Counted from the stretch's first letter, positions 16,199 through 24,901 are shown. The stretch: DNA of 53,878 nt from Candidatus Nitrosocaldus sp. (GCA_025054855.1 JANWZS010000013.1:1-53878), one strand, 5' to 3'. Made by a program: numbers and translations. Notes: generated by a model from the sequence alone, not told the origin.

Positions 16199-17665
16199 AT
16201 GCAGTTCATGCCTTACAGGCTTGTGGATGGCATCATGCAGCCTGTAAGTTACACTATGGAGGAGGTCATCGATATCATAAAGAGTCAAGATGTGAGGTAT
16301 CTGGATCTTCAGTTCACAAGCCTTACAGGGAGGTTCCACCATGTTACGGTCAATGCGAAGATGCTCGATGTCGACTCTCTAAGGGAGGGGTTCCCCAAGC
16401 TTGATGGCTCATCCATAAAGGGCTTCGCCCAGATATATGAATCGGACATGATACTCAAGCCAGATCCAAACACGTTCGCAATCATACCGTGGAAGGATCA
16501 GGGCAAGACAGCAAGGATGATATGCGATGTCTACTGGGGCTACACTGGCGAGAGGCTCTCCAGGGACCCTAGGGCGGTAGCACAGAAGGCAGAGGCATCC
16601 CTGAAGGATGAGGGGTTCAAGGCATCCTACTGGGGTCCAGAGGTGGAGTTCTTCGTATTCAACAGGATCACGTGGGAGGCTATGGTACCGAGCAGGGGCA
16701 TATCGTATGCGATAGAGAGTGTAGAGGCACCATGGAGCAACGACTCATCAAGTGCGCTGAGGCTGAAGGAGGGTTACATGCCTGCTGAGCCCTATGATAC
16801 GCTAACGCACCTCAGGAATCAGTGCATGCAAGTGCTGAACGATTACTTTGGTATACCCTGCGAAGCGCACCATCATGAGGTCGCAACCGCTGGCCAGTGC
16901 GAGATAGATATGCGTTACGATACGCTAACCAACGCTGCGGATAACACCATGACGTACAAGTACGTTGTTAAGAACATTGCAAGGATGAGCAACCTCATCG
17001 CTACGATGATGCCCAAACCCCTTGCAATGGACAATGGCTCTGGCATGCATGTCAATGTGAGTTTATGGAACGATAACAATGAGTTCTATGATGCGAATGA
17101 TGAGTATGCAGAGTTGAGCCAGGTAGGTAGGTACTTCGCTGGGGGTATACTTGAGCATGCAGAGTCTCTATGTGCTATAGTTGCACCAACGACCAACTCG
17201 TACAGGAGGCTTGTGCCAGGGTACGAGGCACCTGTGTACATAGCATGGAGCAAGGGCAACAGATCTGCCATAATAAGGGTTCCAGTGTACTTCAGGGGCA
17301 GGAAGCAGGCAGCGAGCAAGAGGATAGAGTTCAGGGCAGCAGATCCATCCTCTAACCCGTATCTATGCTTCAGTGCCATACTCGCTGCTGGGCTGGATGG
17401 GATAAGGAAGAAGAGGGATGCAGGAGAACCTGTGGATGAGAACATATACCTCATGAGTGCTGAGAAGAGGAGGGCACTAGGCATCAGACAGGTGCCCCCA
17501 ACGCTGATAGATGCCGTTAATGCACTGAAGAGTGATAGCCTCTACCTGAGGTCCGTGTTCACCCAGGATGTTATAGATAAGATCATAGAGCTTGAGAGCA
17601 AGGACTACATGGAGGTAAAGTTGAGGCCACACCCACACGAGTTCTACCTGTACTTCGATGTATGA
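16199..17665 (+). CDS. glnA: Glutamine synthetase, type I
   Basis: A 488-residue GSI enzyme that makes glutamine from glutamate, ammonia and ATP, the main ammonia-assimilation step. Family motifs are in place: GSSIKGFAQI, the metal-binding EVEFFVF, the GQCEIDMRYDTL region, NGSGMHVNVS and EFRAADPSSNPYL. The loop that carries the adenylylated Tyr in bacterial enzymes is replaced by ENIYLMSAEKRR, so regulation by adenylylation is unlikely. The frame begins at ATG 16199, but the TATA-like box at 16174-16190 fits better with ATG 16208 (MPYRLVDG). serine hydroxymethyltransferase follows on the same strand under its own TATA box. Confidence 0.95.
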   Translation: MQFMPYRLVDGIMQPVSYTMEEVIDIIKSQDVRYLDLQFTSLTGRFHHVTVNAKMLDVDSLREGFPKLDGSSIKGFAQIYESDMILKPDPNTFAIIPWKDQGKTARMICDVYWGYTGERLSRDPRAVAQKAEASLKDEGFKASYWGPEVEFFVFNRITWEAMVPSRGISYAIESVEAPWSNDSSSALRLKEGYMPAEPYDTLTHLRNQCMQVLNDYFGIPCEAHHHEVATAGQCEIDMRYDTLTNAADNTMTYKYVVKNIARMSNLIATMMPKPLAMDNGSGMHVNVSLWNDNNEFYDANDEYAELSQVGRYFAGGILEHAESLCAIVAPTTNSYRRLVPGYEAPVYIAWSKGNRSAIIRVPVYFRGRKQAASKRIEFRAADPSSNPYLCFSAILAAGLDGIRKKRDAGEPVDENIYLMSAEKRRALGIRQVPPTLIDAVNALKSDSLYLRSVFTQDVIDKIIELESKDYMEVKLRPHPHEFYLYFDV

Positions 17666-17683
17666 TCCATGATCCACAGATTC

Positions 17684-17694
17684 TTTTAAATTTA
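17684..17694 (+). promoter_or_regulatory. TATA-like box of glyA
   Basis: cttttaaattt lies about 25 bp before ATG 17715. This placement makes ATG 17715, not the upstream TTG 17697, the likely start, with a leaderless transcript. Confidence 0.5.
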
Positions 17695-17714
17695 GGTTGC
17701 CCATCCCCTTAGGC

Positions 17715-19061
17715 ATGGTAAGCGATGGGGAGGGCGAGGCGTATGGGCATTACAGTAACGTGCTCAGGCTCCTCAGAGAGCATCACTCATGGTTCAACAG
17801 ATGCATACCCCTTATCGCAAGTGAGAACGTACCTAGCCCTGCTGTCAGGGAAGCGATAGCATCGGACTTTGCGAACAGGTACGCTGAGGGCTGGCCTGGA
17901 GAACGTGTCTATGCTGGATGCGTATACATAGATCAGGTGGAGTTGATATGCATAGAACTCGCAAGGAGGGTGTTCAGGGCAGAGTTCGCTGATGTGAGGC
18001 CAGTATCTGGTGTCGTTGCCAACCTCGCTGTTTACGCTGCGTTCACAGAGCCCAACGACATAATGCTTGCGCTTGCAATACCCAACGGGGGGCATATCTC
18101 CCATGGGAAGAGGGAGCACTCTGGTACTGCTGGCCTGGTGAGGGGTCTACAGGTTGAGACATTTGCATTCAACAGGGAGGAGATGAACATAGATGTTGAT
18201 TCTACCATAAAGAAGGTCGAGGAGATGAAGAGGGATGGCGGGAAGTTACCCAGGCTGGCGATGTTTGGTGCAAGCCTATTCCTCTTCCCCCATCCTGTAA
18301 GGGAACTGGCAGATTACATGCATGCTAACAACATGACCATATGCTACGATGCAGCACATGTAGCAGGGCTCATAGCAGGGAATGAGTTCCAGGACCCGTT
18401 GAGGGAGGGTGCCGATATAATGACCATGAGCACGCACAAGACGCTCTTCGGTCCACAGGGAGGCATGATACTCTCCTTCGAGAGGCATGCTGAGGGTATA
18501 AAGAAGGCTGTATTCCCAGGGAATACCAGTAGTCACCATCTCCACAACGTTGCAGGTAAGGCTATAGCCCTTGCTGAGATGCTTGCATTTGGTGGGGAGT
18601 ATGCTAGGCAGGTTGTGAGGAATGCTAGAGCGCTTGCAGAGGCACTGCATAATCTTGGCTTCGATGTACTTGGAGAGAAGCATGGGTTCACGAGATCGCA
18701 TCAGGTTGCTGTTGATATCAGCAGGTACGGTGATGGAGGGAGCATAGAGCGGGCACTTGAGAAGGCTGGGATAATATGCAATAGGCAGTTACTCCCAGGG
18801 GATATAAAGGCTGGGAGGAACTACAGGCATCCAGGGGGCATAAGGCTTGGCACTGCAGAGGTCACGAGGCTTGGCATGAGGGAGCAGGATATGGTTGAGG
18901 TAGCGAGGTTCATCAGGCGTGTGGTCGTGGATGGGGATGAGGCGAGCAGGGTAGCAGGTGATGTTGCAGAGTTCAGGAAGGGGTTCCAGAGGGTTCACTA
19001 TGCGTTCGATGATGGTATAGGTGCGTATGAGTACATCTCGCTTGTAGGAAGGAGGAAGTAG
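17715..19061 (+). CDS. glyA: Serine hydroxymethyltransferase
   Basis: A PLP enzyme of 448 residues that interconverts serine and glycine while moving a one-carbon unit to a pterin. The cofactor lysine is Lys242 in MSTHKTLFGPQGG. IPLIASENVPSP near the start, FANRYAEGWPGERVYAGC, and CYDAAHVAGLIAG are all family signatures. The archaeal carrier may be tetrahydrofolate or a methanopterin type; this cannot be read from sequence. An upstream in-frame TTG at 17697 would add six residues, but the TATA position favours ATG 17715. A T-free convergent gap of about 70 bp separates it from the surface-protein gene. Confidence 0.94.
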   Translation: MVSDGEGEAYGHYSNVLRLLREHHSWFNRCIPLIASENVPSPAVREAIASDFANRYAEGWPGERVYAGCVYIDQVELICIELARRVFRAEFADVRPVSGVVANLAVYAAFTEPNDIMLALAIPNGGHISHGKREHSGTAGLVRGLQVETFAFNREEMNIDVDSTIKKVEEMKRDGGKLPRLAMFGASLFLFPHPVRELADYMHANNMTICYDAAHVAGLIAGNEFQDPLREGADIMTMSTHKTLFGPQGGMILSFERHAEGIKKAVFPGNTSSHHLHNVAGKAIALAEMLAFGGEYARQVVRNARALAEALHNLGFDVLGEKHGFTRSHQVAVDISRYGDGGSIERALEKAGIICNRQLLPGDIKAGRNYRHPGGIRLGTAEVTRLGMREQDMVEVARFIRRVVVDGDEASRVAGDVAEFRKGFQRVHYAFDDGIGAYEYISLVGRRK

Positions 19062-19110
19062 GATCTATAGAGGATAGAGTGCAAGCGATGCGTGTGCATG
19101 CAATAAGCAA

Positions 19111-19130
19111 GTAATAAAAAAAGGGGAAGT
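19111..19130 (-). terminator. T-rich terminator of the minus-strand surface-protein gene
   Basis: Read on the reverse strand, the stretch just past the stop at 19134 contains a run of six to seven T (cttttttattac), the usual archaeal termination signal. Confidence 0.5.
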
Positions 19131-19133
19131 TGC

Positions 19134-19730
19134 TCAGTTACCCCTCCTGCCGTAGAGGAGTGCTGCTCCAAGCAGTGCACCAACTATACCTATACTTCCA
19201 AGTAAGGCCTCTGGCACGACCATGAACGACTCTACCGTGAAGTCTAGCCAGTGCATATCACCTGGACCATGTGAGTGCCCTACGCACACTAGTACACTGA
19301 GTTCGGTGCCAGGAGCGACGTTAGGGACTGTGAGTGTTGCTGTAGCATACCCTGTCAGTGTCTCGCCAACAGGCACGCTCCACCCCACATAATTAGCGAA
19401 TGGGTTGCCATCTCCATCCTTAACCTCTGCCATCACCCAATCCCCTACTATGCCATGCCCATCGTACCATGCAAAGCCTGCCTCCCTCCAGCCCCTCGGC
19501 CTGTCCCCCTCTATGAGGGTTACACTCATGCTTGCTGTTATCGTATCACCAGGCAGACCACTGCTCTCTGAAAGCGTGAGCGTCATCTCCCTATCCCTCT
19601 CTGCCTCACATGGAATCCCATTCCCCTCCTCATACCCTCCCTCATCTGCGTATGCAGGTGCATCCAAGGCACTACCCAGCAGCAGTACCAGCATAGCAGC
19701 CAATCCTATCCCTATCTTATTAGGGATCAT
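19134..19730 (-). CDS. Exported surface protein with C-terminal membrane anchor
   Basis: The 198-residue protein opens with a signal peptide (MIPNKIGIGLAAMLVLLLGS, cleavage likely near APAYA-DEG). The body, residues of about 30-165, is a beta-rich, Gly/Asp-containing domain with two Cys (GIPCEAE, VLVCVGHSH) that could bridge. The C-terminus is VVPEALLGSIGIVGALLGAA followed by LLYGRRGN: a Pro-Glu motif, a membrane helix and a basic end. This is the layout of archaeal PEF-CTERM/PEFG-like sorting tails, suggesting processing by an archaeosortase; that link is inferred. The core domain resembles an Ig-like fold with no known ligand. Confidence 0.75.
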   Translation of the reverse strand: MIPNKIGIGLAAMLVLLLGSALDAPAYADEGGYEEGNGIPCEAERDREMTLTLSESSGLPGDTITASMSVTLIEGDRPRGWREAGFAWYDGHGIVGDWVMAEVKDGDGNPFANYVGWSVPVGETLTGYATATLTVPNVAPGTELSVLVCVGHSHGPGDMHWLDFTVESFMVVPEALLGSIGIVGALLGAALLYGRRGN

Positions 19731-19843
19731 ATCATATTGTGTATAAGTATTATTAATAACTCTAGCTAAGCTTAATATTTAACTAATAAATAAATCAGCT
19801 TAGCGTAACATGATTCTCCTAAATAAGAGAAAATCTAAATAAA

Positions 19844-20029
19844 TTATACGCTGTTGTAGTGCTCGAGTTTTATCTCCTGCTTGAGGTACCTCTTTATCCC
19901 TTCCTTGTACTTATCGAGGAAGACTATGGTCAGGTTCAGGAGGCACTCATCGCATATGGGCTTGTTCCTGAAGCTTATACCCTTGCCCTTCTCAAACGCA
20001 AAGTTCATATCGCATACTATACAGCGCAC
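19844..20029 (-). CDS. Small zinc-finger protein
   Basis: A 61-residue protein with two CxxC knuckles (MRCIVCDMNF and ICDECLLNL) 18 residues apart, then a basic helix (DKYKEGIKRYLKQEIKLEHY). The arrangement resembles a LIM-like or ribbon finger. It lies 28 bp upstream... that is, downstream in transcription, of nothing: the GGGP synthase gene to the right ends at 20058 and is transcribed toward it, so both may be on one transcript. The function is unknown. Confidence 0.65.
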   Translation of the reverse strand: MRCIVCDMNFAFEKGKGISFRNKPICDECLLNLTIVFLDKYKEGIKRYLKQEIKLEHYNSV

Positions 20030-20057
20030 CCCTATGATTTGATGGATGGAGTATAAA

Positions 20058-20804
20058 TTAATTCCTGATGATACTCCTCACACCTCTTACTATCCTATCT
20101 ACAGCCTCATACCTCCCCTCCTCGAAGAGCGTGCCTATCACTATGACATCCGCACCAGCCCTTGCCAGTGAGGTTGCAACCGCCTCATCCTTTATGCCCC
20201 CTCCTACGAGTAGCAGACCGTCGAAGTTCCTCCTTACAGCACTTACCATCTCTGGCTTGACTGATGACTGCACCCCCGAACCCGCCTCGAGGTAGAGCGC
20301 TCTCATGCCCATGTACTTCGCTGCTAGAGCATGCATCACTGCTAGCTTGGGCTTATCCATTGGGACACCCCTAGCCCTGCCTATGAACCATACGGAACTA
20401 CCCTCGCCTATGACCAGGTAGCCCATAGGTATGGCTTCAAGCCCGTGCTTCTTCACGTACAGTGCACCAAGGGCCTGTGCCTGTGTTATGAAGTATGGGT
20501 TCTCAGAGTTGAGCAGTGAGCTGAAGAGTATGGCGTCTGCCTTCGCTGAGATACCTGTTATGTTACCAGGGAAGAGTATCACTGGTATCTTTGCACTCGC
20601 CTTTATGGATGCTACGACTCCATCCAACTCTATCTGATCTATAACGGATGAGCCTCCAACCAGTATGGCATCTGCGCCCAATGCCTCTGCCTTCTTGGCC
20701 ATGTTGGATGCGCTATCATACTCCAATGACTCTGAGTCTATGAGTACGAAGCATAAAGGCCTCTTCTTCGCTAGTTCAGATAACCTACTCTCTACAGGTC
20801 CCAT
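20058..20804 (-). CDS. Geranylgeranylglyceryl phosphate synthase (GGGPS)
   Basis: A 248-residue TIM-barrel prenyltransferase that forms the first ether bond of archaeal membrane lipids from sn-glycerol-1-phosphate and geranylgeranyl diphosphate. Visible signatures are FVLIDSESLEY, the glycine-rich ADAILVGGSS, IPVILFPGN, LYLEAGSG, and the phosphate-binding end LLLVGGGIKDEAVA plus GADVIVIGTLFEEG. Length is typical. It marks the organism as archaeal. The start at 20804 is about 26 bp from a TATA-like ctttatatct on the opposite strand side, shared with the divergent gene at 20865. The short zinc-finger gene follows 28 bp past its stop. Confidence 0.92.
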   Translation of the reverse strand: MGPVESRLSELAKKRPLCFVLIDSESLEYDSASNMAKKAEALGADAILVGGSSVIDQIELDGVVASIKASAKIPVILFPGNITGISAKADAILFSSLLNSENPYFITQAQALGALYVKKHGLEAIPMGYLVIGEGSSVWFIGRARGVPMDKPKLAVMHALAAKYMGMRALYLEAGSGVQSSVKPEMVSAVRRNFDGLLLVGGGIKDEAVATSLARAGADVIVIGTLFEEGRYEAVDRIVRGVRSIIRN

Positions 20805-20864
20805 TGCTGATCTATGTGCTCTACCTTTATATCTACTCTTAGCTATACATATCTGGATAGCTTA

Positions 20865-21224
20865 ATGGGTAGCGTTGATCTAAAAGATGATGAGATATTA
20901 AGGTTCTTTCTTGAGAGATCCTTATTTAGTGCCAGACAATTTGATATTATTTACAGGAGAGTGCATGGCAGGAGGGATGAGGGGATAAGCAGGGGGGCCT
21001 ACTACAGACTCCTAAAACAGAGTAGGGAGAAGGTTGAGGGGGTGGTCTACAGCATGCTCCTTCTAGCGTATATAGGTGCACTGGATAGGAGCAGGCAGGG
21101 AGTGTTGGTACGACTCCTCGAACAGGTTGATGTGATATCACAAAGTGATGCTATCGCTGGTGATGTGATCCGTGATGTGATCGATGTGATCGATAGGCTG
21201 GTAAGGAGCATGAGCAGGATCTGA
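20865..21224 (+). CDS. Helical protein of unknown function
   Basis: A 119-residue protein, mostly predicted helix, starting MGSVDLKDDEILRFFLER. The segment FSARQFDIIYRRVHGRRDEG, followed by RGAYYRLLKQSREKVEGVVY, resembles a helix-turn-helix-like core with a basic patch, so a DNA-associated role is possible. The tail has Asp/Val-rich repeats (VIRDVIDVIDRLVRS). The ATG at 20865 is preferred to GTG/ATG-like codons upstream at 20814 because the TATA region at about 20826-20842 lies in between. It is divergent from GGGP synthase. No family name can be given. Confidence 0.62.
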   Translation: MGSVDLKDDEILRFFLERSLFSARQFDIIYRRVHGRRDEGISRGAYYRLLKQSREKVEGVVYSMLLLAYIGALDRSRQGVLVRLLEQVDVISQSDAIAGDVIRDVIDVIDRLVRSMSRI

Positions 21225-21291
21225 GGTTTGATACGCTTGTCAACTATCTTTGGCTTCTCATGTGATATAAGGGGTTGGTAGGACGTGATGC

Positions 21292-22017
21292 ATGGACATA
21301 GGTATAGAGGATGTGATGCTCATACTGATCGCCTATGTTGGTGGTATGATCGTGACATCGCTCATGACCAACAGGAACTGGCAGAGGCGTACCGATGCGC
21401 ATGAGGTCTACGAGCAGATCATAGCAGATCTCATCGCCAGGATGGATGTGATCGACCTAAGGCTGAAGAGGATGGATGGCACGGTCCCGCTACACGTGGA
21501 GGGATCACAATCCAAGGAGGGTAGCAGGGATGCTAAAGGCGTTAAGCAGAGTAAGGGTGATGGTGATGGTACAACACCATCGGATGAGCGGCGGAGCATG
21601 GATGGAGGTGGTACAGTACCTACAGGTAGCAGGGATGATTGGAGGGAGGGTATGGGTACAGATGGAGCGTTGGCGATAACATCTAGTCATGGAAGCCATA
21701 CAGGTAGATCTGCGGATGGGAAGGATAAGGATGAGGGGAAGGAGGGTATGGGTATTGGTGAGTATGGTAGCGAGGGGGATGGGGAGAGTACCGTTGAGAG
21801 GGTACTGAGTATCATGCAGGAGGGGCCAAAGACATCCAGGGAGATGGAGCAGAGGCTGGGTATGAGCAGGGAGCATACTGCAAGGCTCATGAAGCGCCTG
21901 TATGAGATGGGTTACCTAACCAGGGATGAGAGTAGGAGGCCTTACAGGTATATGCTTGCTCACATGCATCAAGCCAAGAATCCAGGACCATCAGAGATAT
22001 CGATGCCTAATGCTTGA
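21292..22017 (+). CDS. Membrane-anchored winged-helix protein
   Basis: The 241-residue protein begins with a membrane segment (VMLILIAYVGGMIVTSLM, residues 8-25), then a short coiled-coil-like helix (VYEQIIADLIARMDVIDLRL), then about 100 residues of Gly/Ser/Asp/Lys-rich low complexity. The C-terminal 65 residues are a winged helix: ERVLSIMQEGPKTSREMEQR, GMSREHTARLMKRLYEMG and the wing YLTRDESRRPYRYM. A DNA-binding domain tethered to the membrane by a flexible linker is unusual. It could be a membrane-bound regulator; target unknown. Its 3' end overlaps by 11 bp the 3' end of the convergent gene at 22007. Confidence 0.72.
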   Translation: MDIGIEDVMLILIAYVGGMIVTSLMTNRNWQRRTDAHEVYEQIIADLIARMDVIDLRLKRMDGTVPLHVEGSQSKEGSRDAKGVKQSKGDGDGTTPSDERRSMDGGGTVPTGSRDDWREGMGTDGALAITSSHGSHTGRSADGKDKDEGKEGMGIGEYGSEGDGESTVERVLSIMQEGPKTSREMEQRLGMSREHTARLMKRLYEMGYLTRDESRRPYRYMLAHMHQAKNPGPSEISMPNA

Positions 22018-22390
22018 GCATAACCCTCTTGTACCTCCATTCTCTACCACTCCTGCTCCTAGCAAGCATACCCTTGTTCGTGAACCTTGCAAGATACGTC
22101 GATACTATACTCAGCTTTATGGGCTCGTTGTACCTATCCTCATACGCCTCTAGTAACTGGGAGGATGTAAAGTCCCCGTAAGGAAACTCCTCATCTATGA
22201 GGTGTATTATCCTCTCACCCAAGGAGCTGGGTTCCTGGGCATCATCATTCCCATCATCACCATCATCCAGCAGATTCATCATCTCGAATACCTTGAGGAC
22301 CTTCTCACGTGTAAGGTTGCCCTCCACTACGATGGAGTACTTGCTACCCTCACTATCCTCTAACTCTATCTTCACCCTCTTACGTGCCAC
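22007..22390 (-). CDS. Winged-helix protein of unknown role
   Basis: A 127-residue protein. The first 40 residues form strands (RVKIELEDSEGSKYSIVVEG) and a helix, then an Asp-rich linker (DDGDDGNDD). The C-terminal half is a winged helix, FTSSQLLEAYEDRYNEPIKL with the recognition helix SIVSTYLARFTNKGMLARSR. Such small proteins are frequent in ammonia-oxidising archaea and are presumed transcription regulators. The 3' end overlaps the previous gene's 3' end by 11 bp, a tight tail-to-tail arrangement. Confidence 0.68.
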   Translation of the reverse strand: MARKRVKIELEDSEGSKYSIVVEGNLTREKVLKVFEMMNLLDDGDDGNDDAQEPSSLGERIIHLIDEEFPYGDFTSSQLLEAYEDRYNEPIKLSIVSTYLARFTNKGMLARSRSGREWRYKRVMLKH

Positions 22391-22634
22391 GTATCAGGTG
22401 CACCTACACCATAGACCATACGCTGGTCAATAAACCTGATTGTTCAAATCACTAGTGAAGATGGTCTAAATCTTGAATCATGTAATATACTGGAGGGTCT
22501 ATGGCAATTGACCCTATCTAGTATCTTGCATGTAGCTGGGCCATGTCAGGTACATGCACTTGTCAAGATGATATCTCTACGGTATCAAAGAATCTTAACT
22601 CTTCAGGAATTAAACGATGGTATAAAGTATAGTC

Positions 22635-22874
22635 ATGGCTATAGTAGAGGTTGAGATACCAGATGGTGCACTGAGGTTCCTCAGAGCGATGCAGATACTC
22701 TGGCAGTACCCCAACGGTTGGGTTGAGCAGTACCTAACTAATGCTATACTGAAGAGCATAGAGAAGGATATAGATGAGGGGATAATAGATAGGGAGAGGG
22801 TAAAGGAAGCGTGTGGCATCAGCAAACTATACTCGCAGGAGTTACCATTGAACAAGGAGGCTATCCCCGTATAG
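22635..22874 (+). CDS. Small conserved-looking protein
   Basis: A 79-residue acidic-helical protein, MAIVEVEIPDGALRFLRAMQ, then YPNGWVEQYLTNAILKSIEK. The first strand and helix pair resemble small ribbon-helix-helix-like or dimerisation proteins, but no family is certain. A TATA-like block (ggtataaagtatag) lies just ahead of the ATG, and a T-rich terminator follows. It is a single-gene unit. Confidence 0.6.
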   Translation: MAIVEVEIPDGALRFLRAMQILWQYPNGWVEQYLTNAILKSIEKDIDEGIIDRERVKEACGISKLYSQELPLNKEAIPV

Positions 22875-22879
22875 CCTAC

Positions 22880-22911
22880 ATTATTTTTTATGTTCTATTT
22901 ATTTATTGTAT
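22880..22911 (+). terminator. T-rich terminator
   Basis: Past the stop of the small gene the strand reads attattttttatgttctatttatttattg, with a run of six T followed by more T clusters. This is a typical archaeal intrinsic termination signal. Confidence 0.55.
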
Positions 22912-22918
22912 CAATTGC

Positions 22919-23413
22919 CTAGCCACCTGTCAGCCTAGCAAATCTACTGCTAGCACTACTACCCCTCTCCCTGGAGTAGGCTAGATAGTCAAGGTTGGCC
23001 AGTGCTATCTCTGCTGACTCTCTGACCTCCCTGCTATCATCTCTCAACGCCATAGTCAGTGCCCATCTAGCACCCTCCGATCCTATGACCCCCAGTGCTA
23101 TGGCTGCCTCGTGCCTTACAAACTGGCTATCATCGTTGAGCATGGCATGGATGAGTGAATCTACAGCACTAGCATAACCCATCTGGCCTAGGGAGAACGC
23201 TGCCTCATGCCTGACCAGTGCGTTGGGATCGTTGAGGAGCACATCGCATATGGGCTTCACGGCATCCTCTCCCCCTATCTCTGCAAGTATGCATACAGCC
23301 CTGGTCCTTATGGCAAAGTCATCATGCTTGAGTAGTGACTTGAAGTACTCTGCATCCTTCCTGTAGAATGCCTCCTCCATCTCCTCGAGGAGTAGGTTCT
23401 TAGCCTCAGCCAT
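22919..23413 (-). CDS. HEAT-repeat protein
   Basis: A 164-residue protein built from about four HEAT/PBS-lyase-like helical repeats of 31 residues. Each repeat carries the pattern D-x-x-VR-x-x-A-x-x-LG-x-IG: FAIRTRAVCILAEIGGEDAV, ALVRHEAAFSLGQMGYASAV, FVRHEAAIALGVIGSEGA, and EVRESAEIALANL. Such proteins are scaffolds for protein contacts or, in some lineages, deoxyhypusine-type enzymes; the metal-binding His-Glu pairs of deoxyhypusine hydroxylase appear partly as RHEA in repeats two and three, but only two pairs are seen, so an enzyme role is not supported. The C-terminus is Ser-rich. Transcribed alone. Confidence 0.82.
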   Translation of the reverse strand: MAEAKNLLLEEMEEAFYRKDAEYFKSLLKHDDFAIRTRAVCILAEIGGEDAVKPICDVLLNDPNALVRHEAAFSLGQMGYASAVDSLIHAMLNDDSQFVRHEAAIALGVIGSEGARWALTMALRDDSREVRESAEIALANLDYLAYSRERGSSASSRFARLTGG

Positions 23414-23461
23414 GCCCAGATCAGGGTAGATATATGGCCAGATTCATACTTTACTCTGCTC

Positions 23462-23704
23462 ATGGGTCTGCTACTCAGGATATACCTGCTACTCTCTATG
23501 CTGGCATATGCCATCATAGTGCTGGTCAATGGTATCATGGCTATGCTATTCCCCTCCCTCCCAAACTTCCATTACACGCACTGGATACTAGGCAGATTGA
23601 CTGGGCTATGGTCCATAGACTTCATCGTCGATATGCTTCTGGTTGCACTTGGATTAGGTCTGATGCTCACCATCGCATGGATGCACCACTACAGGTACCC
23701 ATGA
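23462..23704 (+). CDS. Small membrane protein
   Basis: An 80-residue protein with two clear hydrophobic segments, LLRIYLLLSMLAYAIIVLVN (4-23) and IDFIVDMLLVALGLGLMLTI (52-71). A loop with LPNFHYTHWILGRLTG links them, and the tail is AWMHHYRYP. No family is recognised. It ends 61 bp before the DHH gene, which has its own TATA-like ctttatatag at about 23735-23745. Confidence 0.6.
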   Translation: MGLLLRIYLLLSMLAYAIIVLVNGIMAMLFPSLPNFHYTHWILGRLTGLWSIDFIVDMLLVALGLGLMLTIAWMHHYRYP

Positions 23705-23765
23705 CCATCTGTATGTGCATGACCATCCTACCGCTACTTTATATAGGAGTGAGTGAAGCAATCCC

Positions 23766-24743
23766 ATGATGGTTAGGGTATGCCTATCACACAAGGAGGA
23801 CCCAGATGGTATAGTATCAGCATCCATGATCAAGTATGCCTATGGCACCAGGGTTATGCTCGCAGATTACTCCGACCTCCTCCAGAGGCTTGAGGAGGCT
23901 GTCAGCGTGGAAGGACTTGAGCATCTCTTCATCTGCGATATGGGTCTGAGCAAGGCCAACGAGGAGAGGTTCTTCGACCTCGTTGAGCAGGCATGCAGGG
24001 GATCGAGGGTGACTTACATAGACCACCATCACCTGGAGGAGCGTAGCAAGGAGAGGCTGAGGGGTTATGGTGTGGAGCTGGTGCATGATATAGCAGAGTG
24101 TACATCCATCCTTATATACCATAGACTGTTGAATGAGCAACTCCCAAGTAGGTTCGCACTCCTCGCTGGGCTCGCTGCCATAATAGATGAGATGGGCGAT
24201 AGGGAGGTAGCAGGCAGGATACTCGGCAGTTATGACAGGCACTTCGTTGAGTTCGAGGCTACCATGCTGGCATATGCCATCTACCAGAACCAGCACAGGC
24301 AGGAGTTCCTGTTGGCCCTGGTAGATGGACTCATGCAAAGTATGCCGCATGCGGTGGATGGGGTTCTTGAATCTGCCAAGGAGTATGCAGAGAAGATAAC
24401 CAACAGTATAAGCGTGATAGAGAGTGATGCGAATAGGGATGGTGATGTAGTCTACATCCAGGCAGTAGACCTCCCAGCAAGCACCGTTGCTAACATGCTA
24501 CTAGCGATGCACAAGGGTATCAAGGTTGCCATAGCGTACAAGCAGAGGGGTGATAAGATGGTAGTATCTCTGAGGGGGTCTAGTCTGTGTAGGCTACACC
24601 TGGGCAAGGTCGCCAACGATGTTGCTAGTGAACTGGGTGGTAGTGGAGGGGGTCATGACAAGGCCTCTGGTGCGATGGTGCCTAAGGATAGCATAGATAC
24701 CTTCGTTGAGAGGATCAAGGGTTTCGTGAATGGCTCACGTTGA
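23766..24743 (+). CDS. DHH-family phosphoesterase
   Basis: The 325-residue protein has the DHH superfamily order: the N-terminal motif SHKEDPDGIVSAS (8-20), CDMGLSKAN (58-65), and the signature DHHHLEE (86-92). A DHHA1-type substrate domain at the C-terminus carries the glycine-rich GGSGGGHDKASGAMV. These manganese enzymes cleave phosphodiester bonds in DNA, oligoribonucleotides or cyclic dinucleotides. Which of RecJ-, NrnA- or pApase-like activity applies cannot be settled by eye. It lies directly next to the replication origin and may serve replication or RNA primer removal, which is inference. Start at ATG 23766, placed about 26 bp after a TATA-like box. Confidence 0.85.
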   Translation: MMVRVCLSHKEDPDGIVSASMIKYAYGTRVMLADYSDLLQRLEEAVSVEGLEHLFICDMGLSKANEERFFDLVEQACRGSRVTYIDHHHLEERSKERLRGYGVELVHDIAECTSILIYHRLLNEQLPSRFALLAGLAAIIDEMGDREVAGRILGSYDRHFVEFEATMLAYAIYQNQHRQEFLLALVDGLMQSMPHAVDGVLESAKEYAEKITNSISVIESDANRDGDVVYIQAVDLPASTVANMLLAMHKGIKVAIAYKQRGDKMVVSLRGSSLCRLHLGKVANDVASELGGSGGGHDKASGAMVPKDSIDTFVERIKGFVNGSR

Positions 24744-24873
24744 TACCTAAGCATATGCTATCTCTGTGTACATCATCCAACACCACACACATCATCCATA
24801 CCATCAACATATATCATCCATCTTGATGCTGCTGTTAACCTCGCAGCTGTTAATAGATGAGGCATGTTAACTG

Positions 24874-24901
24874 ATTAACTTCCAGTGGAAGCGATGGTGT
24901 C
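24874..24901 (+). repeat. ORB 1
   Basis: Full-length origin recognition box preceded by attaact; core ccagtggaagcgatggtgtc, with the G-rich end pointing toward orc1/cdc6. Confidence 0.85.

Noticed and set aside
24780-24832. Possible CRISPR-like or AC-rich repeat before the origin
   Set aside because: It is a loose ACATCATCC-type simple sequence without fixed period; it is not a repeat array and not an ORB.
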